Shown in pieces: positions 51,083 through 60,551 of a stretch of DNA of 64,000 nt. The notes below the pieces were generated by a model. That model did not search any database. It was not told the DNA's origin and saw only the letters and a program-made list of their open reading frames with translations. Position numbers and translations under genes: made by a program. The DNA comes from Fusobacterium gastrosuis (GTDB lineage: Bacteria; Fusobacteriota; Fusobacteriia; Fusobacteriales; Fusobacteriaceae), in NCBI RefSeq assembly GCF_900095285.1, contig NZ_LT607734.1, positions 1,240,001 through 1,304,000 on the forward strand, written 5' to 3'. Every line of letters begins with the position of its first letter. The stretch's first letter is position 1.

Positions 51083-52025
51083 TTTTTTCTTTATACTCCT
51101 CTAAAAATTTTATTAAAACTTTAGACATTTTTTCTGTAAATGGAGAATGTCCTGCACCTTCTACAATAACTAACTCAAAATCTTTTAAGTATTTAACAAG
51201 TTCAAAAGCAGAATAAAGTCTACAATTGAAATCAAGTCTTCCATGAGCAATAGAACAAGGGATATTTTCTATTTTGTAAAGATTATTTAAAATATAATTG
51301 TCATCATTCCAGTGCATTTTATTATAAAAATAGTGAGTTTCTATCAATGCCAATGAAAGATCATGAGGCATTATCTCAGAATTTATGGGAGACATTTCAG
51401 ATTCCATAACTCTTAATTCATAATCGGACCAAATTTTACAAGCTTTTTTCATAAGAAATTCATCTTTATTTTGATGAATTCGTTTATAGTAAGCTTCTAG
51501 TAAATTATTTTGTTCTTCTGGAGGGATAAAATCTTTAAATTTTTTAAATTCATCAGGATAAATTTCAGAAAGTCCATTTTGAAAAAACCATAATAAATCA
51601 CTTTTATTAGAAAGACAGATACCTTGTAGAAATAGTTTTTTTACTTTTTCTGGATAATGAAAAGTATAAGTCAATGCAAGAGTAGAGCCAAAGCTGCCAC
51701 CAAACAAAAGCCATTTTTCAATACCTATATGTTTTCTAATTTTTTCCATATCTTCAACAAGATGAAAAATAGTATTATTTTTTATTGAAAGGAAAGGTTT
51801 TGACCTACCACATCCTCTTTGATCAAATAGAATTATATGATAATATTCAGGATCAAAAAATCTTCTAGCTTTTTTTCCACAACCTGCACCAGGACCACCA
51901 TGTAAAAAAACGATAGGTTCTCCATTTGGAGTTCCACATTCTTCAACATAAATACTATGAGTTTCATCCACATCAAGCATATAAGTTTTAAAAGGTTCTA
52001 TGCTTGGATAAAAATCTAAATTCAT
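51072..52025 (-). CDS. pip: Proline iminopeptidase (alpha/beta hydrolase)
   Basis: Releases N-terminal proline from peptides. The 317-residue alpha/beta hydrolase has the oxyanion block HGGPGAGCG, LFDQRGCGRSKP, the nucleophile elbow FGGSFGSTLALTYTFHYPE and the late catalytic His in VEGAGHSPFTEKM. DQRGxGxSxP and GGSWGS-like elements are hallmarks of the family; length fits (about 313-320). It leads the minus-strand operon that continues with asparaginase. Confidence 0.93.
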   Translation of the reverse strand: MNLDFYPSIEPFKTYMLDVDETHSIYVEECGTPNGEPIVFLHGGPGAGCGKKARRFFDPEYYHIILFDQRGCGRSKPFLSIKNNTIFHLVEDMEKIRKHIGIEKWLLFGGSFGSTLALTYTFHYPEKVKKLFLQGICLSNKSDLLWFFQNGLSEIYPDEFKKFKDFIPPEEQNNLLEAYYKRIHQNKDEFLMKKACKIWSDYELRVMESEMSPINSEIMPHDLSLALIETHYFYNKMHWNDDNYILNNLYKIENIPCSIAHGRLDFNCRLYSAFELVKYLKDFELVIVEGAGHSPFTEKMSKVLIKFLEEYKEKNER

Positions 52026-52057
52026 TTTAAAATCACCAAATCCTTTTTATTAAATTT

Positions 52058-52336
52058 TTAGAATAAATCAGAATGAGTCCCTGTTCTTGATAAAATTAAA
52101 AATAAATTTTCTTTTTCTATTTTATAAATAAGTAGCCAGTCATTTAAAATATGGCATTCTCTATAACCTTGAAAATTTCCAATCAAATCATGGTCTTTAT
52201 ATACTCTAGGAAGTTCCTCCCCTTGTGCTAATATATCAACCACTTTTTTTAATAATTCTATATTGTATCCTCTTTTTTTTATTTTTTTATAATCCTTATC
52301 AAATTTTGTAGTAGTAATTATCTTATATCTATACAT
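52058..52336 (-). CDS. YafQ-type mRNA interferase toxin
   Basis: RelE-superfamily toxin (92 residues) that cleaves ribosome-bound mRNA. The catalytic core fits YafQ: ECHILNDWLLIYKI (His, Asp, Trp) and the C-terminal RTGTHSDLF (Arg, His, Phe). It starts 8 bases inside the end of the antitoxin gene. It lies downstream of pip on the same strand but is set apart by its own promoter upstream of the antitoxin. Confidence 0.92.
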   Translation of the reverse strand: MYRYKIITTTKFDKDYKKIKKRGYNIELLKKVVDILAQGEELPRVYKDHDLIGNFQGYRECHILNDWLLIYKIEKENLFLILSRTGTHSDLF

Positions 52337-52598
52337 CTTTATCTAGTTCCTCAAATAAAGTATCAATATTTGTATAAATAGGTCTTTTAATTTTACCTTT
52401 TATAATTTTTTCTGTTTCTGTTATTGCTTCAATAGTGTCTTTATTAGGAATTTTTAATTCAAAAGGGATACCTTGTTCCAATATACATTTTTTTAAAAAT
52501 AAATTAATTGCAGTACTCATATTCAAGCCTATTTCTTTATAAATGTATTCAACTTCCTTTTTCACATCTTCATTAACTCTAATATTTATAATAGCCAT
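52329..52598 (-). CDS. DinJ/RelB-type antitoxin
   Basis: Antitoxin of 89 residues with an N-terminal ribbon-helix-helix region (AIINIRVNEDVKKEVEYIYK) followed by the DinJ core NMSTAINLFLKKCI and a flexible C-terminus that would bind the toxin. It precedes and overlaps the yafQ-type toxin gene, the classical order, and would repress its own promoter. Confidence 0.92.
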   Translation of the reverse strand: MAIINIRVNEDVKKEVEYIYKEIGLNMSTAINLFLKKCILEQGIPFELKIPNKDTIEAITETEKIIKGKIKRPIYTNIDTLFEELDKDV

Positions 52599-52635
52599 AC
52601 TTATTCACCTCAATTCGTATATATATTGTCAATAC

Positions 52636-52664
52636 ATTATAACAGTGAAAAAAATTTTTTGCAA
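52636..52664 (-). promoter_or_regulatory. Promoter of the DinJ/YafQ module
   Basis: On the minus strand TTGCAA (52664-52659), 17-base spacer, TATAAT (52641-52636), 38 bases before the antitoxin start. The following AT-rich GTATATATATTG-type stretch may be the RHH operator. Confidence 0.6.
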
Positions 52665-52776
52665 TTGGAATTATATTATTTATGTTTTAAAGATAAATTA
52701 TATTTGTACAGTAAAAATAATTTGAAGAATTAATCGTTACGTGTTACATTGTTTATAATTAAGCTATTAAGAAAAA

Positions 52777-52805
52777 TTGACTTAGATAAAATTTTACACT
52801 AAAAT
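52777..52805 (+). promoter_or_regulatory. Promoter of the PhnC/PhnE operon
   Basis: TTGACT (52777-52782), 17-base spacer, TAAAAT (52800-52805), about 50 bases before the TTG start of the ATPase gene. Confidence 0.75.
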
Positions 52806-52856
52806 ATAGATAGTAAACAGAACTACGATAAAAATAGTTAAATGTGAGGGATTATT

Positions 52857-53606
52857 TTGGATAAAATTATTGAAGTAAATAAGTTAATAAAAAACTATAA
52901 TGATAGAAAAATTTTAAAAGAAATTTCCTTTTCAATAAAAAAAGGAGAATTTATTTCTATAATTGGTGAAAGTGGAGCAGGAAAATCTACTCTTATGAGA
53001 TGTTTAAATGGGCTTGAAGAAATAAACTCAGGAAGTATCAAATTTTATAACAAAGAAATAACAACTTTAAAAGAAAAAGAAAAGAATATAATTAAAAGGC
53101 AAATGGCATTTGTATTTCAAGATTTCAATATAATTGATAATCTATATGTAATAGAAAATGTGCTATTGCCTTTTTTAGCTAGAAAAAATGTATTTCAAGT
53201 ATTAATGAATTCTTACAGTAAAGAAGAATATGAGAGAGCTATGTACTGTTTAGAAAAAGTGAACTTAACAAAACTTGCCTACACTAAAGCAAAATATTTA
53301 TCTGGTGGGGAAAAGCAAAGAGTTGCAATAGCAAGAGCATTGGTCCCTAATGTTGATTTAATTTTAGCTGATGAACCCATAAGTAGCTTAGATGAAAAAA
53401 ATGCACAACAAATTATGGAAATATTTAAAAGAATAAATGAAAAGAAAAGTAAGACTATAATATTAAATTTACATAATGTAGATATAGCAAGAAAATATTC
53501 AGATAAAATTTTAGCATTGAAAAATGGGGAAATATTCTTTTTTAAAGAAAGTGAAAAGGTGACTGAAGATGACATTAGAGAAGTTTATAAAAATCCAAAC
53601 AATTAA
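52857..53606 (+). CDS. Phosphonate-type ABC transporter ATPase (PhnC-like)
   Basis: ATP-binding subunit of 249 residues: Walker A GESGAGKSTLMRCLNGLE, Q-loop FVFQDFNIID, signature LSGGEKQRVAIARAL, Walker B LILADEPISSLDE and H-loop NLHNVDIAR. The GESGAGKSTLMRCLNGLE form and the length point to the PhnC branch (phosphonate, phosphite, also hypophosphite). The start is a TTG with a TGAGGGA site; no ATG precedes it. It overlaps the permease gene by 38 bases, so translation is coupled. Confidence 0.9.
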   Translation: MDKIIEVNKLIKNYNDRKILKEISFSIKKGEFISIIGESGAGKSTLMRCLNGLEEINSGSIKFYNKEITTLKEKEKNIIKRQMAFVFQDFNIIDNLYVIENVLLPFLARKNVFQVLMNSYSKEEYERAMYCLEKVNLTKLAYTKAKYLSGGEKQRVAIARALVPNVDLILADEPISSLDEKNAQQIMEIFKRINEKKSKTIILNLHNVDIARKYSDKILALKNGEIFFFKESEKVTEDDIREVYKNPNN

Positions 53607-55140
53607 AAGTTATACAAAATATGTTATTTTTTGTTTTATTTTTATACTTTTCTTTTGGCAAATTAATTTAAGTTTTTATGATTTGGTAGAAGGCTTTTCA
53701 AGACTCAATTATATATTATCTGGAATGACTACTATTGATTTCTCAGATTATAAAATCATATTTTTTAAAATTTTTGAAACTTTTATTATCGCTTTTTCTT
53801 CATCTTTATTAGGAGTTATACTAGCAACACTTTTTTCACCTTTTTTATCAGGATATATTATAAAAAATAAATTCATTTTAAAAATATTAACATCATTTTT
53901 TTCAATTTTTAGAACAGTACCAGCTTTAGTTTTTGCTGCAATTTTAGTCAATCTAATAAGTACAGGAAGTTTTACAGGATTTATAAGTCTTCTTATAATT
54001 ACTTTTTTTTCAGCAAGCAAATTAATAAAAGAGTATTTGGAAGAAATTGGAGAAGAAAAAATAAGAGCATTTAAATCATTGGGGTTTGGGGAATTTACTT
54101 TTTTTAAAGCATGTATTTATCCTATTTCAAAATCATATATAGTTTCAATATTCTTTTTGAGTTTAGAATCAAGTATGCGTGGTGCCAGTGTATTAGGGAT
54201 GGTAGGAGCTGGTGGAATAGGACAAGAGCTTTGGAAAAATTTGAATTATTTAAGATATGATAAGGTTTCTTTTATTATAATACTTCTACTTTTATTTATT
54301 TTTATAACAGATTCAATTAGCTACTTTTTTAGAAAAAAAGATAACTTTATAAAAACTAGTAGTTATAAAGCATATAGATTTCAAAAAATAGCAAATAAAT
54401 TTTTTGTACTAACTATATTGCTAATTCTTTTTTACTCTATAAAAATGCTTTACTTAAGTACTGATAATTTATCAATGCAGACTATAATTGAAAGATTTGC
54501 AGTATTTTTAAAAAAAATGAGATATATTGATTTTGCTTATTATAAAAAGGGAATAAAAGCTTTATTAGAAAGCTTTTCATTGGCATTTTTTGCAACTTTT
54601 TTGGCAGCACCTACTGCTATTTTTATAAGTTTTTTTGCAAGTGCTAACATTTCAAATCCTAAAGTTTCTATGATAGTAAAATTTTTTATAAATTTAATTA
54701 GAACTTTTCCACCTGTAATAGTAGCTATAATATTTTTTTCAGGATTTGGACCAAGATTTATAAGTGGGTTCTTTGCACTATATATTTATACAACTGGAGT
54801 AATAGCAAAAGTCTATACTGATACTTTGGAAAGTATTGAAGTAGATTATGGTTTATATGGCAAAAGTATAGGTCTAAAAAAAATATATACTTACTTAAAA
54901 TTTTGGATACCTTCAACTTATACAAATTTTATATCTATTTTTCTTTATCGATTTGAATCTAATATGAAAAATTCAAGTATATTAGGAATGGTAGGAGCTG
55001 GTGGAATAGGAGAACTTCTAATAAATCATATAGGTTTCAGAAATTGGGAGAAAGTTTGGTTCTTACTTTTAATTTTAGTCATAGCTATAATTTTAATAGA
55101 AAATATATCTATTTATATAAGAAAAAGTGTAAAAATTTAG
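53569..55140 (+). CDS. Fused double PhnE-type ABC permease
   Basis: A 523-residue membrane protein that carries two complete PhnE-type permease halves. The first EAA-like loop has SSMRGASVLGMVGAGGIGQE (about 200-220), and the second SSILGMVGAGGIGELLI (about 470-490); each follows a block of five to six helices. PhnE is normally one half of about 270 residues used as a dimer; here the two halves are in one chain. No PhnD binding-protein gene follows; a Wzz-like gene does. The substrate is probably a phosphonate or related anion. Confidence 0.9.
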   Translation: MTLEKFIKIQTIKSYTKYVIFCFIFILFFWQINLSFYDLVEGFSRLNYILSGMTTIDFSDYKIIFFKIFETFIIAFSSSLLGVILATLFSPFLSGYIIKNKFILKILTSFFSIFRTVPALVFAAILVNLISTGSFTGFISLLIITFFSASKLIKEYLEEIGEEKIRAFKSLGFGEFTFFKACIYPISKSYIVSIFFLSLESSMRGASVLGMVGAGGIGQELWKNLNYLRYDKVSFIIILLLLFIFITDSISYFFRKKDNFIKTSSYKAYRFQKIANKFFVLTILLILFYSIKMLYLSTDNLSMQTIIERFAVFLKKMRYIDFAYYKKGIKALLESFSLAFFATFLAAPTAIFISFFASANISNPKVSMIVKFFINLIRTFPPVIVAIIFFSGFGPRFISGFFALYIYTTGVIAKVYTDTLESIEVDYGLYGKSIGLKKIYTYLKFWIPSTYTNFISIFLYRFESNMKNSSILGMVGAGGIGELLINHIGFRNWEKVWFLLLILVIAIILIENISIYIRKSVKI

Positions 55141-55160
55141 GAAAATAATAGTGAATATGT

Positions 55161-55188
55161 TTGATATAACTGAGAAATGTGTTATAAT
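55161..55188 (+). promoter_or_regulatory. Promoter of the polysaccharide locus
   Basis: TTGATA (55161-55166), 16-base spacer, extended -10 TGTTATAAT (TG at 55180-55181, TATAAT 55183-55188), 36 bases before the Wzz-like gene. Confidence 0.8.
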
Positions 55189-55223
55189 ACTAAATATTAA
55201 AATTATAAAAACAAGGGGACATT

Positions 55224-56582
55224 ATGAAAAACGATATTAATGAAGAATTCTATATCCAAAAATTTGACGATGAAGATGAAGTTGATTTATTGGAAATAGC
55301 AAAAAAACTATGGAAAAACAAAAAAACAATTTTAGCTATTTTTTTTATCGGAACTTTATTAACAGTTGTAGGAACAAAAATTTATAAGAAAAGTGCGTCT
55401 GTTTCAAGAGTTGGAATAGCATTTAATTTTGAAGAAATAAAACAAGGGAAAAATCCTGATGGGACTACTTTTAGTAGTGAAAAAATAATACCTAATTCTG
55501 TATTAAAAACTGCATACGATGAATATAGAACAATTACCGAAGAAAAATTAAATATAACAGAATTTAGAAATTATATAGCATTAAAACCAGTAATACCAAA
55601 AAATGTTTCTATTTTAATTGAAAAAAACTTAAAAGAAGGAGTATTTTATACCTTTACACCTAGTGAATATTTTATTGAATTGAAGTCAAAAGCTTCTAAT
55701 GAAGAAGAAAAAAATATTTTAGATAAACTTACCAAGGAAGTTTTAAAGGATTATGTATTAAGAAATAGACCATTTTCTCAGATTGCTTTAATGGATACAA
55801 ATAAATTATTTATTAAAAATTTTACTTATGAAGACTATTTAGAAGTGATAAAATCTACAATACTTTCTGTTGAAAATGATATTAATTTAAGCGAAAATAA
55901 AAAATTAAAATTTTCTACTCCAGCTTTAAATTATGATTATAGAGATATTTTGTTAAGTTTAAATTTAATAAAAGCAATAGAACTTAATAGAGTAGAAGCT
56001 AGATTGGATTTAAGTTATGTATCATCAAATGTTGAAAAATCAAATGCTGTTCTTAATCAAAAAATACAAAATCTTAATATAGAAAAGGATGTTCTAAGAA
56101 AGAGAGCAGAAATTTTAAAAGAAACTATTGATAACTACAAGTTGTCAACAAAAGAGTTAATTTTACCAGATGGTATGAATGCAGCTTTACCAGATAAAGA
56201 TGATTATTACGCAAAATTAATAAATGATTATGTAGAAACATCAACAAAAATAGAAGCTAATGTACAAGAATCTAAAAAGACGACAAAAAAATTATCAGAA
56301 TTAAAAGTTAGTGATAACAATGAAAATATAATTATAACTGAAGAATTGAAAAATGTTATGAGATTAGTTAATTTAGAAGTATCTAAATTGAATGAGCTTA
56401 ATAAAAAATATTATGAATCTGAATATGCAGATATGATAACTCAAATATCTCCTGTTGAAAATGTATATACAGGGAAACCGATTATATTGTTTGTAGCTGT
56501 GGGAGCGTTTTTATCTCTTGTTTTAGGTTGTGTATATGTATTATTTAAAGAAATTATAAAGGAAAAGAAAGAAAAAAAATAG
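55224..56582 (+). CDS. Wzz-like polysaccharide chain-length regulator
   Basis: Inner-membrane protein of 452 residues with an N-terminal cytosolic arm (DEVDLLEIAKKLWKNKKTIL), first membrane helix (about 35-50), a long periplasmic helical domain (coiled coil about 270-400) and a C-terminal helix (ILFVAVGAFLSLVLGCVYVLF) with a basic tail. This is the topology of Wzz/PCP proteins that set O-antigen or capsule chain length. No C-terminal tyrosine kinase is fused. It is the first gene of the surface polysaccharide operon. Confidence 0.85.
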   Translation: MKNDINEEFYIQKFDDEDEVDLLEIAKKLWKNKKTILAIFFIGTLLTVVGTKIYKKSASVSRVGIAFNFEEIKQGKNPDGTTFSSEKIIPNSVLKTAYDEYRTITEEKLNITEFRNYIALKPVIPKNVSILIEKNLKEGVFYTFTPSEYFIELKSKASNEEEKNILDKLTKEVLKDYVLRNRPFSQIALMDTNKLFIKNFTYEDYLEVIKSTILSVENDINLSENKKLKFSTPALNYDYRDILLSLNLIKAIELNRVEARLDLSYVSSNVEKSNAVLNQKIQNLNIEKDVLRKRAEILKETIDNYKLSTKELILPDGMNAALPDKDDYYAKLINDYVETSTKIEANVQESKKTTKKLSELKVSDNNENIIITEELKNVMRLVNLEVSKLNELNKKYYESEYADMITQISPVENVYTGKPIILFVAVGAFLSLVLGCVYVLFKEIIKEKKEKK

Positions 56583-56591
56583 GATGGAGAA

Positions 56592-58748
56592 ATGGAGAAT
56601 AAGAGAGTATTTTACATAAGTATTTTTTATGTTGGGGTTCTTTTTGTAATATATCAACTATTATTTACTGTAACAGGTTTTAGTATAAATACGCCTGCTT
56701 ATGGATTATTTGTTATTCTTATTTTTTTCTACTCAATAACTGAGAATTTAAAATTTACACCAGAATTTCCCAAATATAATAGTGTTTTTATAAATGCTAT
56801 TATATTTGGAATATTTTTTATGTTCTATAAGTCATTTGATATCTTTTCGATTTTCATATTATTTACTTTATTTCAAATATTTTTTTACAGAATAATGATT
56901 AGATTTAATAATAAAAATGAATACTATGAATATAAATATATAAATACAAGAAGTATGGTAAAATTTATATTGGATTCTGGTGCAATAATCTTAGGAATGA
57001 TAATCACATATATATTTAAGTATGACAAACTTTGGTATCAAAACTTAAAGAGAGAGTATGTATTTGTATATTTAGGTGTCTTTTTAGTTGGCTATTTTTA
57101 TACTAGGATGAATGAAAAAAGTTGGTCTTATACCAATATAATGGATGTATTAAATTTACTGATATTAAATTTTATATCAGCAATTGTTTTTATTGCTGTA
57201 ATTCTTGTTAATTCTATTAGATATCCATTATTATTAATTTTTTTAAATTTGATTATTGCGGTTTCTTTACAATTATTCCTTAGATATTTATTTAGATTAA
57301 AAAGATATTATTTTAAAAGAAATAAAGGGTTAGCAATTGAAGAGAGAGTATTAATATACGGAGCGGGAGAAGCAGGAGCTGTTTTGGCGAAAGAATCTTT
57401 AATGAATAAAAATTTTCCTTACGATATAGTCGGATTTATAGATGATGATCCAAAAAAAGTTAATACATATATCTATGATATTAAAGTTTTGGGAAATAGA
57501 GGCGATATAAAAGATATTGTATCAAAGAGAAAAGTTAAAGAAATAATAATAGCCTTACCTTCTTTACATGGTTCTGAATTGAGTAAAATAGTTGATGAAA
57601 TAAAAGAAATTAAAAATACAAAGGTAAAAATATTACCCTCTGTAGCAAATTTAGTTAATGATATAGGATTAGCAAATCAAATAAGAGAAGTTAAGGTTGA
57701 AGATTTGCTAGGAAGAGATGAAATAGAAATAAATGATAGCAACATAAGAGATCTAATTGAAAATAGAATAATATTTGTTACTGGAGGGGCTGGAAGTATA
57801 GGTTCTGAATTATCAAGACAAATAGCAAAGTACTCTCCAAAACAATTAATAAATATAGACATAAATGAAAATGCGATATATTTTTTAGAGTTAGAGATGA
57901 AAAGAAGCTATCCAAAATTAAGTTTAGTTTCAGAAATATGTAGTATAAGAGATAGAGAAAAATTAGAAACTTTATTTGAACGATATAAGCCAAATATTAT
58001 TTTTCACGCTGCAGCCCATAAACATGTACCATTGATGGAACATAATCCAGAAGAAGCTATAAAAAACAATATATTTGGGACTAAAAATGTTGCTGAATGT
58101 GCAGAAAAATATAAAGTAGATAGAATGGTACTAATATCTACAGATAAAGCAGTTAATCCAACTAATTTAATGGGAGCAACTAAAAGAGCTTGTGAGTTAG
58201 TTATACAAAATATGAGTAAAACAGCAAAATATACAAAATATATGGCAGTTAGATTTGGAAATGTTTTAGGAAGTAATGGTTCGGTGATTCCTATCTTTAG
58301 AAAACTCATAGAAGAAGGAAAAAATTTAACAATAACACATAGAGATATAACCAGATACTTCATGACTATTCCTGAAGCAGCACAATTAGTTATTGAAGCT
58401 GGGGCGTTGGGAGAAGGCGGAGAAATATTTATACTTGATATGGGGAAACCGGTAAAAATTTATGATTTAGCTAAAACTATGATAAAATTGTCAAATGCTG
58501 ATGTGGGAATTGATATCATAGGTTTAAGACCTGGGGAAAAACTATATGAAGAGTTGCTTTATAATGTTAATTCTGCGATAAAAACTGAAAATAAAAAAAT
58601 TTTTATAACAAAAATTGAAGATGGAGAAGTAGATATAACAGATTTTTATGATAGATTAAAAGAATGTTATATAAAAGCAAATGTAAATGAAATTAAGAGT
58701 GTTATGAAAGAACTTGTGGTGTCTTATAAAGAGGTAAAATATGAATAG
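56592..58748 (+). CDS. UDP-sugar 4,6-dehydratase, PglF/WbpM/CapD family
   Basis: A 718-residue membrane enzyme: four to five N-terminal helices, then a first Rossmann domain (YGAGEAGAVLAKE), and a catalytic extended SDR domain (about 395 on): VTGGAGSIGSELSRQI for NAD(P), FHAAAHKHVPLME, the STDKAVNPTNLMGATKR active site with Met in place of Tyr as in PglF/WbpM, and AVRFGNVLGSNGSVIPIF. The reaction is 4,6-dehydration of UDP-GlcNAc, the first step to UDP-diNAcBac or related sugars. The next genes supply the matching aminotransferase, transferase and acetyltransferase. Confidence 0.93.
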   Translation: MENKRVFYISIFYVGVLFVIYQLLFTVTGFSINTPAYGLFVILIFFYSITENLKFTPEFPKYNSVFINAIIFGIFFMFYKSFDIFSIFILFTLFQIFFYRIMIRFNNKNEYYEYKYINTRSMVKFILDSGAIILGMIITYIFKYDKLWYQNLKREYVFVYLGVFLVGYFYTRMNEKSWSYTNIMDVLNLLILNFISAIVFIAVILVNSIRYPLLLIFLNLIIAVSLQLFLRYLFRLKRYYFKRNKGLAIEERVLIYGAGEAGAVLAKESLMNKNFPYDIVGFIDDDPKKVNTYIYDIKVLGNRGDIKDIVSKRKVKEIIIALPSLHGSELSKIVDEIKEIKNTKVKILPSVANLVNDIGLANQIREVKVEDLLGRDEIEINDSNIRDLIENRIIFVTGGAGSIGSELSRQIAKYSPKQLINIDINENAIYFLELEMKRSYPKLSLVSEICSIRDREKLETLFERYKPNIIFHAAAHKHVPLMEHNPEEAIKNNIFGTKNVAECAEKYKVDRMVLISTDKAVNPTNLMGATKRACELVIQNMSKTAKYTKYMAVRFGNVLGSNGSVIPIFRKLIEEGKNLTITHRDITRYFMTIPEAAQLVIEAGALGEGGEIFILDMGKPVKIYDLAKTMIKLSNADVGIDIIGLRPGEKLYEELLYNVNSAIKTENKKIFITKIEDGEVDITDFYDRLKECYIKANVNEIKSVMKELVVSYKEVKYE

Positions 58749-58768
58749 AAAAGGAGGAAAGTAGAAAC

Positions 58769-59941
58769 ATGAAAAAAAATATAGCTTTATCTATTCCAAA
58801 TTTAGAAGTTGAACCTATATTAAATAATTTAAAAGAATGTTTGGAAAGTGGTTGGGTTTCAACAGGAGGAAGATTCATAAGTGAATTTGAAGAAAAAGTT
58901 GCAAAATATGTTAATGTTAATGAAGCTGTTGGAATTCAAAGTGGAACAGCAGGTTTACATACCTCACTAAGGGTCTTGGGAGTTGAATATGGTGATGAAG
59001 TAATAGCTCCGACTTTAACTTTTATTGCGGCAGTGAATCCTATAAAATATCAAGGTGCTGAACCAATATTTATTGATTGTGATGATAGTTTATGTATGGA
59101 TCCTATTAAATTAGAAAAATTTTGTTCTGAGGAATGTGAATTTAAAAATAGCAAATTAATAAATAAAAAAACGGGGAAACAAATCAAAGTGATAGTGGCA
59201 GTGCATATTTTTGGAAATTTATTAGATATGGAAAAAATAATGGATACTGCTAAAAAATATAATTTAAAGGTACTTGAAGATGCAACGGAGGCGTTAGGTT
59301 CTTACTATACAGAAGGGAGATATGCAGGAAAGTATGCGGGGACAATAGGTGATTTAGGAGTATATTCTTTCAACGCTAATAAAATTATAACAACAGGTGG
59401 CGGAGGAATGGTTATATCTAATAATAAAGAATTATTAGATAAAGTAAGATTTCTTTCAGTACAAGCTAAAACAGACCCATTATATTTTATTCATGATGAA
59501 ATAGGTTATAATTATAGAATGTTGAATTTACAAGCAGCATTAGGAACAGATCAAATAGATAGATTAGAAAGTTTTATTGAAACAAAAATAAAAAATTATA
59601 ACAAATATAAAAAGGAAATAGAAAAAATAGAAGGATTAGAATTATTACCCTTTAATAATGGAATAAGAGCGAATCATTGGTTTTATTCATTAAAAATAGA
59701 TAAAGAGAAGTATGGTATAGGAAGAGATGAATTATTACAAAAATTTGTTGAAGCTGGAATACAAACAAGACCTATTTGGGGATTAATCCATGAACAAAAA
59801 TGTTATTTATCAAATCAAGCATATGATATAGAAAAAGCAAAATATTATTATGATAGAGTATTAAATATTCCATGTAGCTCTAATTTAACAGATGAAGATG
59901 TAGAAATTGTAATTCAAAAATTAAAGGAGTTTAAAAAATAA
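58769..59941 (+). CDS. DegT/DnrJ/EryC1 aminotransferase (PglE/LegC type)
   Basis: A 390-residue PLP-dependent sugar aminotransferase. Seen: SGWVSTGGRFISEFEEKVA at the start (substrate loop), AVGIQSGTAGLHTSLRVLG, TLTFIAAVNPIKYQGAEPIF, EDATEALGSYY and the PLP lysine in VYSFNANKIITTGGGGM. The long form with AVHIFGNLLDMEKIMD fits LegC/PglE proteins that aminate UDP-4-keto-6-deoxy-GlcNAc. It starts 20 bases after the dehydratase gene with a strong GGAGG site; it would use that enzyme's product. Confidence 0.92.
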   Translation: MKKNIALSIPNLEVEPILNNLKECLESGWVSTGGRFISEFEEKVAKYVNVNEAVGIQSGTAGLHTSLRVLGVEYGDEVIAPTLTFIAAVNPIKYQGAEPIFIDCDDSLCMDPIKLEKFCSEECEFKNSKLINKKTGKQIKVIVAVHIFGNLLDMEKIMDTAKKYNLKVLEDATEALGSYYTEGRYAGKYAGTIGDLGVYSFNANKIITTGGGGMVISNNKELLDKVRFLSVQAKTDPLYFIHDEIGYNYRMLNLQAALGTDQIDRLESFIETKIKNYNKYKKEIEKIEGLELLPFNNGIRANHWFYSLKIDKEKYGIGRDELLQKFVEAGIQTRPIWGLIHEQKCYLSNQAYDIEKAKYYYDRVLNIPCSSNLTDEDVEIVIQKLKEFKK

Positions 59942-59942
59942 A

Positions 59943-60551
59943 ATGTATAAAACTTTTTTTAAGAGAATATTTGATATTTTTTGCTCAATAATTTTCATTT
60001 TATTATTTTGGTGGCTATATATATTGCTTGCAATTTTGGTGAAAAGAAAATTAGGTTCACCTGTAATATTTTCTCAACAAAGACCAGGATTGAATGGAAA
60101 AGTTTTTACAATGTATAAATTTAGAAGTATGACTGATGCGAGAGATAAAAATGGAAATTTACTAAGTGATGAAGAAAGGTTACCTAGATTTGGAAAAATG
60201 TTAAGAGCAACAAGTTTAGATGAGATTCCAGAATTTTTTAATATTTTAAAAGGAGATATGAGTCTAATAGGACCAAGGCCTTTGCTTGTATCATATTTAG
60301 ATAGGTATACTCCTGAACAAGCCAGACGTCATGAAGTAAGACCTGGAATAAGTGGATGGGCACAAGTAAATGGCAGAAATGCAATTTCATGGGAAGAAAA
60401 ATTCAAGTATGATGTAGAGTATGTGAATAATGTTAATTTTTGGTTAGATTTAAAAATAATATTTTTAACAGTAAAAAAAATATTTATAAAAGAGGGTATT
60501 TCACAAGAAGGAAATGCTACTATGGAAGAATTTTGGGGAAATAAAAAATGA
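59943..60551 (+). CDS. Undecaprenyl-phosphate sugar-1-phosphate transferase (PglC type)
   Basis: Bacterial sugar transferase of 202 residues: an N-terminal membrane anchor (RIFDIFCSIIFILLFWWLYI), then the PGT core SPVIFSQQRPGLNGKVFTMY, KFRSMTDARDKNGN, LRATSLDEIPEFFNIL, SLIGPRPLLVSYLDRY and RHEVRPGISGWAQVNGRN. The short single-helix form is like PglC, which moves diNAcBac-phosphate to undecaprenyl phosphate. It begins 1 base after the aminotransferase stop and overlaps the next gene by 4 bases. Confidence 0.95.
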   Translation: MYKTFFKRIFDIFCSIIFILLFWWLYILLAILVKRKLGSPVIFSQQRPGLNGKVFTMYKFRSMTDARDKNGNLLSDEERLPRFGKMLRATSLDEIPEFFNILKGDMSLIGPRPLLVSYLDRYTPEQARRHEVRPGISGWAQVNGRNAISWEEKFKYDVEYVNNVNFWLDLKIIFLTVKKIFIKEGISQEGNATMEEFWGNKK

